Assembly: GCA_947623465.1 (NCBI GenBank)
Contig: CANQGU010000004.1
Coordinates: 18,090-82,089, forward strand
Direction of reading: 5' to 3'
Length of the DNA: 64,000 nt
Source: an uncultured Clostridia bacterium
GTDB lineage: Bacteria > Bacillota > Clostridia > TANB77 > CAG-508
Part shown: positions 42,401 through 51,437 of the stretch, one piece after another
Numbering within the stretch: position 1 is the stretch's first letter
Layout: every line of letters begins with the position of its first letter
Made by a program: the position numbers and the translations under genes
The notes under the pieces: generated by a model
The model's input: only the letters and a program-made list of their open reading frames with translations
What the model was told of the DNA's origin: nothing
Databases searched by the model: none

Positions 42401-42881
42401 ATCAAATGCAGATGTAACAATTCAAGCAAAAGAAGGAGCAAAGGTTTCTGGAGAAATATCAGTTTCAACAACAAATGGAAGTGTCACAGTTAACAGCGAA
42501 TCTTTAACAGGAACTAAAGAAGTTACTGTTACAACAACAGCTGAAAGCACAGGAAAAACAATAACAGCAAGAACTAAATTAACATCTCCAATAGATTTAA
42601 ATAACATAACAATAATGCCTTACACAGTAGCACAATTAATAGCTTTAAGAGATAGCGGTACAGAAATTAAAGATAGTGGATTAACACAAGAAAATCTAAA
42701 AGAACTTAACAACGAGCAAATAGCTACATTAGTAGATTACTTTAATGCATTTGGTTCAAGTTTAATGAATAAAGGTGCTAAAGTTACAAGTGTTACTGCT
42801 AATCAAGAAGGTGTTACAATAACATTACCTGAAGGAAGTAAAATTACACTAGATGCAGTTACAATTGGAGGTCTTAAATAA
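39465..42881 (+). CDS. Large dockerin-bearing surface protein (cassette 3)
   Basis: VVVYGDVDGSGEVNLEDVIYASDI ... ADVQNNGEITLEDVIAISDF; signal peptide KKFRFLSSLTLASVIVSGTALA. Confidence 0.8.
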   Translation: MKKFRFLSSLTLASVIVSGTALAATGATKMLGEYKAGELNNAKNSSVVAFQLSDPSDRVLVDEIKDLGGYTNVNANGKTEVTTGDFITTNGTEEHKNVVVYGDVDGSGEVNLEDVIYASDIQGNMTQSHPGHTELNTEAADVQNNGEITLEDVIAISDFYGNTNLDYVKDVPEASKTPVVEAKYDFTVNGNNTVNDTNMDTSSVKIKSKNGRVEEKTEFDLYYIDEDGNEQLIEEATGLEIVQYADESEELSPIQLKTALEGVVEEGTEQQVTLVLKEKDSEDVVGTTTITVNRIHPEAVKRSARREGTEQGGLKFEAKPGKDIVKVYYLLKEGTSGETDANTITTTGKSATVENDKFDAVLDWNLKNNTAYAVSFVVENAAGNQSEVYTEIIPNDSSAKQEEKVTDVEVDDSSDNKIKVKFTEPLETSTVKEYIITIYDENGNIVDEVTASIGEGATGKDITDKISEGGKYTVTVKTKAKDGTSKDSEETEAVEFEVSQLAEVTGLHFETNIDETGAKTDVLKWDKYSDSENEAFSGYTINLYEYEGDGKYTSSANPTKNDVSAESTEIKLSDIGGGLTANKRYKATISANSSKGEVKASKPTETTTDYINLNVGTITPQLVEKKTDTTVEFTVTSKDAIEKLGDTVTYDVEVWVNGKVDGVDGNVWHRSDDIRKNVTVDEDGKITIDELTPGTQYKFVLIVHIDGDKAEGESALSSEVETKKSLPSLEGMVVAKTAATAEDTEGGKVYVDAEKENEKKLYIDGEEIKLTAAEVAKYNDPYDLLSDSDEGQSQDAKGYALKLISSLNEGDTIVSLTDEKVTIKAYEKATNGTDREIFANGKVLEIIGNTYEQDIKSLTANANEVILSGGLFKIDSDSTSEFTLKDGTKVLSDEALSGAKTIKMNVEAGATVNIDNIEVHSVAELKGATLSKDTTRKLFVDQVGEEALTFNNKSGEALIIEIGGDASKEEDQIGKVTVESNADVTIQAKEGAKVSGEISVSTTNGSVTVNSESLTGTKEVTVTTTAESTGKTITARTKLTSPIDLNNITIMPYTVAQLIALRDSGTEIKDSGLTQENLKELNNEQIATLVDYFNAFGSSLMNKGAKVTSVTANQEGVTITLPEGSKITLDAVTIGGLK

Positions 42882-42942
42882 TATTATAGACTAAAATTGT
42901 TTTTAATATAAATTAACTTAAAGAAAAAATAACTTTAAAATA

Positions 42943-42984
42943 AACAAAAAGAGAAATATCTAAAATGATATTTCTCTTTTTGTT
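42943..42984. terminator. Bidirectional terminator between convergent cassettes 3 and 4
   Basis: aacaaaaagagaaatatc...gatatttctctttttgtt. Confidence 0.78.
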
Positions 42985-42995
42985 TTATCTTTATA

Positions 42996-45900
42996 TTATT
43001 TTGAAATAATTCCTAGTACATCAGAATTTGAAACTGATATTGTTACACCTTCAGGAACTTTTAATTCTATTTTTCTTTTATCTGTTACTTCTGTAGGGTC
43101 AACTGTTAATTTTATTCCTTTGCCCCAAATAGTTTCAAATGTTTTCATATAGCTTTGAATTTTTTGTATATCGATATCACTAGTTTTAGTATAGCTATCT
43201 ATTTCAGATACTCCTGCTTTTAATTCTTCAGTTGTATATTCTTTAACTATTAGGTCTGTCATTTTGAATGGTGCATCCATTGTAGCATAAGCTGTAATTT
43301 TACGTTCATCAGTTGGATTTGAAACTGTTACATTTACACTTCCTGCTAAACCTTCATCCTGAACATCTATATCTGCATCTGTTGTAGAAACTGTAATAAT
43401 AGAATCTACACGAGTAGTAGAATCTGTATCTACTGTTACTTTAGCTTTTGATGTTATAGTAATTGTACCAAGATTTTTATCTCCTAATCTTGCATCTCCT
43501 GTAAACTTAACTGTAATTGCTGAGCTTGTTTCATTTGATATTGTTATTTCGTTAGAAGCATCTTCTATTGGATCAAATGTTAAATCAACTCCATCAGCTG
43601 TTAATTTTGCACCATTCTTTGCATATACAGAAATGTCATTTATTTTAACATGTGCTTTAGCTGCTATTGTAACAGATTTAGCTCCTTTTAAGTGAGCTCC
43701 TTCTGCTAATTCAATAGCTCCTCCTGTATAATTTGTATCTAACGTGAATTCTCCATTACTTAATATAACTTTATCAACTCCGTCTAATTTTTTTATTGTT
43801 TGATTGTTTTCATTTCCTTCCATTTCAAGTACAGGTATTGTTACATCTGAAAGAGTTATTTCTATTGGTTTATCAGCATCTGAAGCTTTACTATCAACTT
43901 TTATAGAAACTTTTTCTTTTTCAATTGATTTAACTATATCCCCTGAATTTTCTTCAGTTTCTTGATGAAGTTGAGGAATAAGAGCCTTAGCTATTTTTAA
44001 TAATCCATCTGGATCATAGTAAGAATCAGTTAAAGTATATTCTTCTCCATTAAGAGTTAAAGTATCACCCGTTACATTTACTTTATTGCTTCCTTTAACT
44101 TTTGCTGCTTCTGCTGAGGCAACAGTTCCTTTAACTACAGGAGCTGTTAATTTTACAGTTCCATTTAATGCAGTACTTTTAGATCTAGATGATTCTCCTG
44201 AAACATCTCCTGATGTCATCTTTACTACAAAACTATATCTTTTACCTTCTTCTAATCCATCTATTACTAATTTTCCATCTTTTAATGTAACTGTTCTTTT
44301 CTCAGGAGCTCTTGTTGTTAAATCATCTTGAGTATCTGTATATATTTCTATTTCATAAGTAAAATCTCTTTCTCCTAATTTTTCAAGACTTTCTTCATTA
44401 ACTGTTAATGATATTGAATTATTTGTTGTAGCTGTTGTATCAACACTTATAACACTTGTACCTATTGTAAAATAATTTGTTTCAGATGTTGCTGGTTCAG
44501 AATCTTTTACTAGCTTTTGAGTAGAGCTATCATCTGCTACAACTTGAATTGTAGCTCTATATAATGTATTTTCTTCAATTTCTGATAAATCTAATTTTAA
44601 CTCGTCAGCTGGAATATTAACTGTGTCTGAAGCTTTAGAACCATCAATTACATTAGCATCTTCCCAATCTTCTTCATCAGGTCCATTACGTTTTTCTATT
44701 TTTATTTGATATTGTTTAGCTTTATCATCTTTATGTTCTATATCTTTCCAAGTTAATGTTGCCTTTTCAGGATCTGTTGGATCAGCTGTGAAAGTAATAT
44801 CTGTAACTGGATTTAATTGTTTAATTTCAATTACATCTGATTGAATTGGCTCTGAATCTGTTGTAGTACCGTCATCTTTACCTTTTACTATTACTTTTAC
44901 AATATATTTACCTGGTTCTGACATAACTTCAGCTATTGTTGGATCTGTTATTTTGCTTACAGAAGTTGAAGAATTTTTCTTTATTTCTTTGTCGTTATAT
45001 TCTTTTATTACATTTCCTGCTTCGTCGCAAACTCTTACAATATATCCATTCTCATTGTCTTCTGTGTCCCAAGTAAAATTTAGTGTATTATCGTAAGTTA
45101 CTTTACCTTTATTTTCTGATGCGTCAGCACCATTAGCTGGGTCTTCTTGTTTTACGTTTACATCATCTGAAGGTATTACAGCTTTATAAACAGCTTCTGA
45201 ACGATTTCCTGCTGAATCTTCTACTACAAAATAAACTGCAGCACCTTTAGTAGTTTCTAAAGTACCTTCTATTTCTTTTTCTACACAAGTATTATTTAAA
45301 CCTTCTAATACTTTTGTATTTGACTTTGGTGCTCCTTTTCCTGAATCTTCAAACATAGCGGTTTTTTCAACTGCTCCATCGTTTGTTTTAACTATTTGAT
45401 AGTAGGCTTTTACTATATCACTATCTTTTAATCCTTTAAAAGATAAGCTAGCTTTATAAGAAAAGTTACGTATTGCACTTATTTCAACAGCTTCTGGTTT
45501 ATGAACGTTTATTGAAATTGTAACTTCTCCTACTATTTCTTCATCAGTATTATATAATCTTAAAGTTACTTCTTTTTTTGTTTCATTATCTTCAAGTACA
45601 TCTGAGAAGTTAACATTATCAACGTCAATTTGGTTTCCATATTTACTTATCTGAATATCAGATTTTAGTTCTTGACCTGTTTTTTCTGATTTACCTTCAT
45701 CATTAACATATCTTAATGAAAGTTTTTCCCCTAATTCTTCTTCAACTCTACCTGATTTTAATGAAATAGAAACAGTACTTGAAGATTCGTTTTCTGAATT
45801 AACTGTATTATTTCCATTTACAGTTATATTATATTTTAATTCTTCAACATCTTCCACACCTTGTGGTACTGGAGCAACTGGTGTTTTTTCAGCTCCAATA

Positions 45901-46397
45901 ACAAAATCAAGCATTCTTGTTACATCGTCAATATCAAGTGTTCCATCATGTTTAACATCTGCTGCTTCTTTTTGTAAATCTTCTGCATCTTTTTTGCTTC
46001 CAATAACAATATCAAGAGCATCTGTAACGTCATCAATATCCACTTTTCCATCTCTATTAACTTCATTATATACTACTACATGTCTTTTCTCATTTTTATT
46101 TCCTGCAGTAAAATTATCTCCTGTTGTTACTGTATCTGTCTTGCTTGCATTATTTGTATTTCCATTTAATTTAACACTTGTGTATTTTCCTGCATTTAAT
46201 ATATCTTCAACTGTTACAGTGTCGTTAGCATCTGTTAAAAGATATCCAACAACATCTTTATCTGGTACATTTGGTAACATACCTTTTTTTAATACACCAG
46301 TAGATGCTGTAGTTCCTGCTGCTAAAGAAGTTACTGCAACACCTGAAACTATCGCACTAGCTAGTGTTAATGATGATAAAAATCTAAATTTTTTCAC
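42996..46397 (-). CDS. Large dockerin-bearing surface protein (cassette 4)
   Basis: VVVYNEVNRDGKVDIDDVTDALDIVIG ... ADVKHDGTLDIDDVTRMLDFVIG dockerin repeats. Confidence 0.8.
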   Translation of the reverse strand: MKKFRFLSSLTLASAIVSGVAVTSLAAGTTASTGVLKKGMLPNVPDKDVVGYLLTDANDTVTVEDILNAGKYTSVKLNGNTNNASKTDTVTTGDNFTAGNKNEKRHVVVYNEVNRDGKVDIDDVTDALDIVIGSKKDAEDLQKEAADVKHDGTLDIDDVTRMLDFVIGAEKTPVAPVPQGVEDVEELKYNITVNGNNTVNSENESSSTVSISLKSGRVEEELGEKLSLRYVNDEGKSEKTGQELKSDIQISKYGNQIDVDNVNFSDVLEDNETKKEVTLRLYNTDEEIVGEVTISINVHKPEAVEISAIRNFSYKASLSFKGLKDSDIVKAYYQIVKTNDGAVEKTAMFEDSGKGAPKSNTKVLEGLNNTCVEKEIEGTLETTKGAAVYFVVEDSAGNRSEAVYKAVIPSDDVNVKQEDPANGADASENKGKVTYDNTLNFTWDTEDNENGYIVRVCDEAGNVIKEYNDKEIKKNSSTSVSKITDPTIAEVMSEPGKYIVKVIVKGKDDGTTTDSEPIQSDVIEIKQLNPVTDITFTADPTDPEKATLTWKDIEHKDDKAKQYQIKIEKRNGPDEEDWEDANVIDGSKASDTVNIPADELKLDLSEIEENTLYRATIQVVADDSSTQKLVKDSEPATSETNYFTIGTSVISVDTTATTNNSISLTVNEESLEKLGERDFTYEIEIYTDTQDDLTTRAPEKRTVTLKDGKLVIDGLEEGKRYSFVVKMTSGDVSGESSRSKSTALNGTVKLTAPVVKGTVASAEAAKVKGSNKVNVTGDTLTLNGEEYTLTDSYYDPDGLLKIAKALIPQLHQETEENSGDIVKSIEKEKVSIKVDSKASDADKPIEITLSDVTIPVLEMEGNENNQTIKKLDGVDKVILSNGEFTLDTNYTGGAIELAEGAHLKGAKSVTIAAKAHVKINDISVYAKNGAKLTADGVDLTFDPIEDASNEITISNETSSAITVKFTGDARLGDKNLGTITITSKAKVTVDTDSTTRVDSIITVSTTDADIDVQDEGLAGSVNVTVSNPTDERKITAYATMDAPFKMTDLIVKEYTTEELKAGVSEIDSYTKTSDIDIQKIQSYMKTFETIWGKGIKLTVDPTEVTDKRKIELKVPEGVTISVSNSDVLGIISK

Positions 46398-46431
46398 TTT
46401 TCATTCCTCCCAAAGTTTATTTTTTATCTAA

Positions 46432-47079
46432 TTATTTTTTTATTTTTTTTACTGCTAAAGCTCCACTTACTAATACTAATAAAACAATTGCAGCTCCTAC
46501 AAAATATGTTGTTCCTGCTTGTGCTATTTCTGTTATTTCGTTTCCATTGTCATCTATATATTTTTCATCAGAATCTTTGTCATCACCATCATCTTTAGGA
46601 TCTATTGGATCTATTGGATTTGTTGGTGTTGGATCTTGTGATGGTTTTGGTTGACTAGGTGTTATAACTAATTCTGCGCTTGGTGTTGTTTCTAGGTCTG
46701 TTCCTCCACTAAGTTGCATATTTGTTACAGCAAATGCTTTTGGAGTTGCAGTTATATCTTTTAATGCTTTAAATTTAAGTGTTATAGATTTTAGATTTCC
46801 ATTTCCTGTTACATCTAAACTTCCAACTGTTAATTTACCATCTGCTTCGACATTTACTCTTGCATCTGAAGATACATATTCAAAGTTTGCTGAATCGTAA
46901 GTTAAATCAAAAGTTATTCCTTTGCATGCTGCAAAGTTAACTGTAACTGTTACTTCTGCTCCTTCTTTTACTGTTTGTATATTTGATGGTTGTACGTTTA
47001 CTGATGCAGCATTTACGCTACCTACCATAGTCATTAAAGCTACTACTAAAATTGTTAAACTTGTTATTATTTTTTTCAT
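46432..47079 (-). CDS. Cohesin-domain surface protein with AQAG-type sorting signal (cassette 4)
   Basis: ITFDLTYDSANFEYVSSDA cohesin-like; EIAQAGTTYFVGAAIVLLVLVSGALAVKKIKK. Confidence 0.75.
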   Translation of the reverse strand: MKKIITSLTILVVALMTMVGSVNAASVNVQPSNIQTVKEGAEVTVTVNFAACKGITFDLTYDSANFEYVSSDARVNVEADGKLTVGSLDVTGNGNLKSITLKFKALKDITATPKAFAVTNMQLSGGTDLETTPSAELVITPSQPKPSQDPTPTNPIDPIDPKDDGDDKDSDEKYIDDNGNEITEIAQAGTTYFVGAAIVLLVLVSGALAVKKIKK

Positions 47080-47113
47080 TTTTATTACCTTCCTTTTTCT
47101 TATTTTTTCATCA

Positions 47114-47139
47114 TTGCACAATTTCGCTATTTTGTGTAA
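47114..47139 (-). promoter_or_regulatory. Conserved leader hairpin, cassette 4
   Basis: Minus strand ttacacaa-aatagcgaaa-ttgtgcaa. Confidence 0.65.
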
Positions 47140-47241
47140 TAGATGATATTACTTTATAAAAAATTAGAGCGATAGTTGATAATTTATATTAAAAGTGCTA
47201 TACTAATCATAAGTTATAAAAGAAATGGATGATCTTATATT

Positions 47242-47556
47242 ATGGATAAAGAAAATGTTATAAAATTAGTAAAACAATATAGTAAATTAGTTGTTACTAA
47301 TATGTTAGTTAACAAAATAATTTTATATGGATCTTATGCAAGAGGAAATTATGATAAAGATAGTGATATAGATGTTGCTATAGTCGTACCCAAAAGCAGT
47401 ATATCAAAAGATATAATAGAAGATATGTCAAAACTTTTTAAATTAAGAAGAAATATATCTACAGATATTGAACCTATATTACTAATTGATGGCGAAGATA
47501 CTAGTGGATTTTTAGATGATATTTTAGAATATGGAGAAATTGTGTATTCTAGATAG
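47242..47556 (+). CDS. MNT-type nucleotidyltransferase domain protein
   Basis: IILYGSYARGNYDKDSDIDVAIVV (GSxxxG...DxD). Confidence 0.85.
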   Translation: MDKENVIKLVKQYSKLVVTNMLVNKIILYGSYARGNYDKDSDIDVAIVVPKSSISKDIIEDMSKLFKLRRNISTDIEPILLIDGEDTSGFLDDILEYGEIVYSR

Positions 47557-47736
47557 AACTTAAGTATGGTATAAAAAGAGCAAGGGAAATCCTTTGCTCT
47601 AATTTATTTATAAAGATGATTTTTAAAAAATCAATACAAAACTATTGCTTAAAATGCAATTATGTGATACAATTTAAGTATAAAAAATGCAGTCAAAATA
47701 TGCAAAAATCATATTTAACACAAAGGAGTGATATAT

Positions 47737-49038
47737 TTGAAAAGATTATTATACAACAATTTATTAAAATGGAAAAATTCTAAAGATAGAAAACCTTTAA
47801 TATTAAAAGGTGTTAGACAATGTGGAAAAACATGGTTACTTAAAGAATTTGGAAAGAACAATTATGAAAATGTGGCCTATTTTAACTTTGAGGGAAATGA
47901 AGCCTTACAAGAATGTTTTTCTCAAGATTTAGATGTAACAAGAATAATAGAAGAATTAAGTATATTAAATAATAAAGCTATAAATCCAGAAAATACATTA
48001 ATCATTTTTGATGAAATTCAATTTTGTAATAAAGCATTATCAGCCTTAAAATATTTTTACGAAAATGCCCCTGAATACCATATAGTGTGTGCAGGTTCTT
48101 TGTTAGGAATTACACTTTCAAAACCATTGTCATTTCCTGTAGGAAAAGTTGATTTTTTAGATTTAAGACCATTAAATTTTTATGAATTTTTATTAGCTAA
48201 CAATGAAAAGATGTTAATAGAATATTTAGAAAAAAATACAACCAAAGTAAACTCTACATTTGAAAATAAATTAATCAATTATTTAAAATACTATAATATA
48301 GTTGGTGGAATGCCAGAAGCAGTTGATAAATGGATTAATACAAAAGATATAGAACAAGTAGAAAAAATTCAAGATATTATTCTAAATTCGTACGAATTAG
48401 ATTTTGCAAAACATGCTCCATTATCTGATACTCCTAAATTAAACTTAATATGGGATTATATTCCTAGAGAACTTTCAAAAGAAAATTCAAAATTTGTATA
48501 TGGTCATGTAAAAAAAGGAGCTAGAGCAAAAGATTTAGAAGATGCTTTGCAGTGGTTAATTTCTGCTGGGCTATGTTATAAAGTAAACAAAATAGAAAAA
48601 CCAAATATCCCTATTTCAAGTTACGTAGATATGCAAAGCTTTAAAATATATATGTGTGATGTAGGGTTACTTAGAAGAAAGGCAAAAGTAGATGCTAGCA
48701 TTATTTTATCTTCTGATAATACAATATATACAGAATTTAAAGGAGCAATGGCAGAAAATTATACACTATTGGAATTATTATCTTTAAATGAGGAAGTTCC
48801 TTTTTATTGGAAATCAGGTAATACTGCAGAGGTTGATTTTATTTGGCAATTTAAAGACAAAATAATCCCTATTGAAGTTAAATCAAGTAAAAATATTGGC
48901 TCAAGAAGTTTAACTTTATATAGGCAGAAATATAAGCCTGAAATTGCACTAAAAACATCTTTAAAAAATGTTGATGTTCAAGAAAATATAATTAATATAC
49001 CATTATATTTATTATGGAACTTAAAAAAATTTATTTAA
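47737..49038 (+). CDS. AAA ATPase with DUF4143-like C-terminus
   Basis: TTG start after aaaggag; LILKGVRQCGKTWLLKEFG Walker A; NTLIIFDEIQFCNKALSALKYF; VDFIWQFKDKIIPIEVKSS. Confidence 0.85.
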   Translation: MKRLLYNNLLKWKNSKDRKPLILKGVRQCGKTWLLKEFGKNNYENVAYFNFEGNEALQECFSQDLDVTRIIEELSILNNKAINPENTLIIFDEIQFCNKALSALKYFYENAPEYHIVCAGSLLGITLSKPLSFPVGKVDFLDLRPLNFYEFLLANNEKMLIEYLEKNTTKVNSTFENKLINYLKYYNIVGGMPEAVDKWINTKDIEQVEKIQDIILNSYELDFAKHAPLSDTPKLNLIWDYIPRELSKENSKFVYGHVKKGARAKDLEDALQWLISAGLCYKVNKIEKPNIPISSYVDMQSFKIYMCDVGLLRRKAKVDASIILSSDNTIYTEFKGAMAENYTLLELLSLNEEVPFYWKSGNTAEVDFIWQFKDKIIPIEVKSSKNIGSRSLTLYRQKYKPEIALKTSLKNVDVQENIINIPLYLLWNLKKFI

Positions 49039-49143
49039 CCGTTGAATTTAATTTTAAATTAAATGAGAACAAAAACTCATAGATAAGTAACTTTGCACTT
49101 GTTTAGTCTAACTTTTTGTGCTATACTATAAATGGAATGAGAG

Positions 49144-49503
49144 GTGTGTTTTATGAGAAAAAAAATTCCTAGCAATATAAATATTGCACTAGAAAAACTA
49201 ATTAAAGGAGTTCAAGAAATATTTGGCGATAAAGCAAAAAAAGTAATTTTATACGGATCATATGCAAGAGGAGATTTTAATAAGCATTCTGATGTAGATA
49301 TAATGATTTTAACAGACATACCTGAGGAAGATATGTTTAAATATAAGGATAAAATATGGGATTACGTTTATGATATAGATTTAGAATATGATATTTTAAT
49401 TTCTGTTTTAGTAAAAAATATAAAAACATTTAATGATTGGATAGATTATATGCCATTTTATATGAATGTACAAAAGGAGGGCGTGATATTAAATGAATCA
49501 TAA
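49144..49503 (+). CDS. MNT-type nucleotidyltransferase (MNT-HEPN pair)
   Basis: VILYGSYARGDFNKHSDVDIMILT. Confidence 0.85.
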   Translation: MCFMRKKIPSNINIALEKLIKGVQEIFGDKAKKVILYGSYARGDFNKHSDVDIMILTDIPEEDMFKYKDKIWDYVYDIDLEYDILISVLVKNIKTFNDWIDYMPFYMNVQKEGVILNES

Positions 49504-49924
49504 ATTCTCAAAAGAATTAACACTCCATAGATTATCACAAGCGCAAGAAGACTTAAAAGCTTGCATAATACTATATAATGAAGGATTATATAAGCCGGCA
49601 AATAATAGAGCTTATTATTCAATATTCCATTTAATTAGATGTGTACTTTCATTAGAACCCATTGATTTTAAAAGGCATAAAGATGTAGTAGCATATTTTA
49701 ATAAAAACTATGTGAACACAGGAATATTTCCTAAATCTATTGGAAGAAAAATTTCAAAAGCTAGTCAAATTCGTGAAGATAGCGACTATGATGACAAATT
49801 TGTGGCAGATAGTATACAAACAAAGTTACAAATTCAAACAGCAGAAGAATTATTAGAATTAGTTAAAATTTACTTAAATAAAAAATTAAACGAAGATAAT
49901 GAAAATATATACCCCTTAGATTAA
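49493..49924 (+). CDS. HEPN domain protein
   Basis: HRLSQAQEDLKACIILYNEGLYKPANNRAYYSIFHLIRCVL; overlaps the MNT gene. Confidence 0.8.
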   Translation: MNHKFSKELTLHRLSQAQEDLKACIILYNEGLYKPANNRAYYSIFHLIRCVLSLEPIDFKRHKDVVAYFNKNYVNTGIFPKSIGRKISKASQIREDSDYDDKFVADSIQTKLQIQTAEELLELVKIYLNKKLNEDNENIYPLD

Positions 49925-50011
49925 ACTAGGGGGTTTTTCTTGAATATAATCCATATTGAAGTTAAATCAAGTGAAAATTACACAAAAATATTTATAAATT
50001 TTTTTATATTT

Positions 50012-50398
50012 TTATATACGATTAGTAATAAGTCCTAATAAATTATATAAGTTTTCACCAAAATCAAAATATACTATTGCTTGATTATTTGTATGTGAAC
50101 ATCTTCCCTTATCAGCACCTCTTATACCTTTTGACAATTTTTCATTTATCGTTTTTAAACTATAATTCATACTTGGATTTAATTTATAATTCCATATTAC
50201 TATTAAGTTTAAATTACAATAATATTTAATAACATATGTACATTGTGTGTTTCTGACAGGAGTAGTATTATATACTCTTTGTTTTTCTCCGCCAGTTGCT
50301 TTAGATATCGTACTTACCTCAAATATATTTTTATTGATTTTTCTTTGTTCACAGAAAATATTAACCAAATTTTGAATTTCCTCTTGATTTTTTATCAT
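50012..50398 (-). CDS. Hypothetical protein
   Basis: 128-aa ORF with no recognised family. Confidence 0.4.
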   Translation of the reverse strand: MIKNQEEIQNLVNIFCEQRKINKNIFEVSTISKATGGEKQRVYNTTPVRNTQCTYVIKYYCNLNLIVIWNYKLNPSMNYSLKTINEKLSKGIRGADKGRCSHTNNQAIVYFDFGENLYNLLGLITNRI

Positions 50399-50678
50399 AT
50401 TTATCTTTCCTCTTTTCTTTTTAAATGATTATATAGTTGATGCTAATATTGTAAGTTACAATTCATTTAATGAAAATATATCATAAAAATTATCTTTTAG
50501 CAATACTTTTGAGAAACTAGCTATATAGAATTCTGTGATATTTTAAAAAAAATATTTGGATTTTTGTGATAAATAAGTTGTATATAACCGGAATTTTGTG
50601 ATATTTATATTTATCAATATTTTTTCCTAATGGAGCTAATTTCAATTTCAAAATTATTTTCACCTTTAGTACCATGTA

Positions 50679-50704
50679 TTACACAAAATAGCGAAATTGT
50701 GCAA
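50679..50704 (+). promoter_or_regulatory. Conserved leader hairpin, cassette 5
   Basis: ttacacaa-aatagcgaaa-ttgtgcaa. Confidence 0.65.
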
Positions 50705-50738
50705 TGATGAAAAAATAAGAAAAAGGAAGGTAATAAAA

Positions 50739-51401
50739 ATGAAAAAAATAATAACAAGTTTAACAATTTTAGTAGTAGCTTTAATGACTATGGTAGGTAG
50801 CGTAAATGCTGCATCAGTTGTTGTAAGTCCTGCAACATCATCAAAAATAACAGCAGGTCAACAAGTAAAAGTTACTGTTACTGCAGGTGGAGAAGGAGCT
50901 AAATATAAAGTAGCTTATGATACAAGCAAATTCACATTTGAATTAGATGAAACAAAGAAAGACAAAACAATAACATCAATCAATCCTAATTATAGAGAAA
51001 CAGGAGAATTATATGTTGTTGCATTATCAACAACTCAAACATTAATATTTACAGCTAAAGTAGATATAACAACAAGCTCAACATTACCATTTACAATAAA
51101 AGAATTAACTTCAGTAGGAGCAGATAATATAGATTCAATGCAAACTACAGTAACAGTTACACCTGCTTCACCAACTCCAACACCAGAAGGTGGAGAAGGT
51201 TCTGGAACAAGTTCTGAAGAAGGAGAAGAATCTAGTTCTGAAGCAGACAATGACTCTGATTCTAAAGGAAAATATATAGATGACAACGGAAACGAAATAA
51301 CAGAAATAGCACAAGCAGGAACAACATATTTTGTAGGAGCTGCAATTGTTTTAGTAGCATTAGTAAGCGGAGCTTTAGTAATAAGAAAAATAAGAAAATA
51401 A
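50739..51401 (+). CDS. Cohesin-domain surface protein with AQAG-type sorting signal (cassette 5)
   Basis: ITAGQQVKVTVTAGGEGAKYKVAYDTSKFTF; EIAQAGTTYFVGAAIVLVALVSGALVIRKIRK. Confidence 0.72.
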   Translation: MKKIITSLTILVVALMTMVGSVNAASVVVSPATSSKITAGQQVKVTVTAGGEGAKYKVAYDTSKFTFELDETKKDKTITSINPNYRETGELYVVALSTTQTLIFTAKVDITTSSTLPFTIKELTSVGADNIDSMQTTVTVTPASPTPTPEGGEGSGTSSEEGEESSSEADNDSDSKGKYIDDNGNEITEIAQAGTTYFVGAAIVLVALVSGALVIRKIRK

Positions 51402-51437
51402 TTAGATAAAAAAATAAACTTTGGGAGGAATGAAAAA

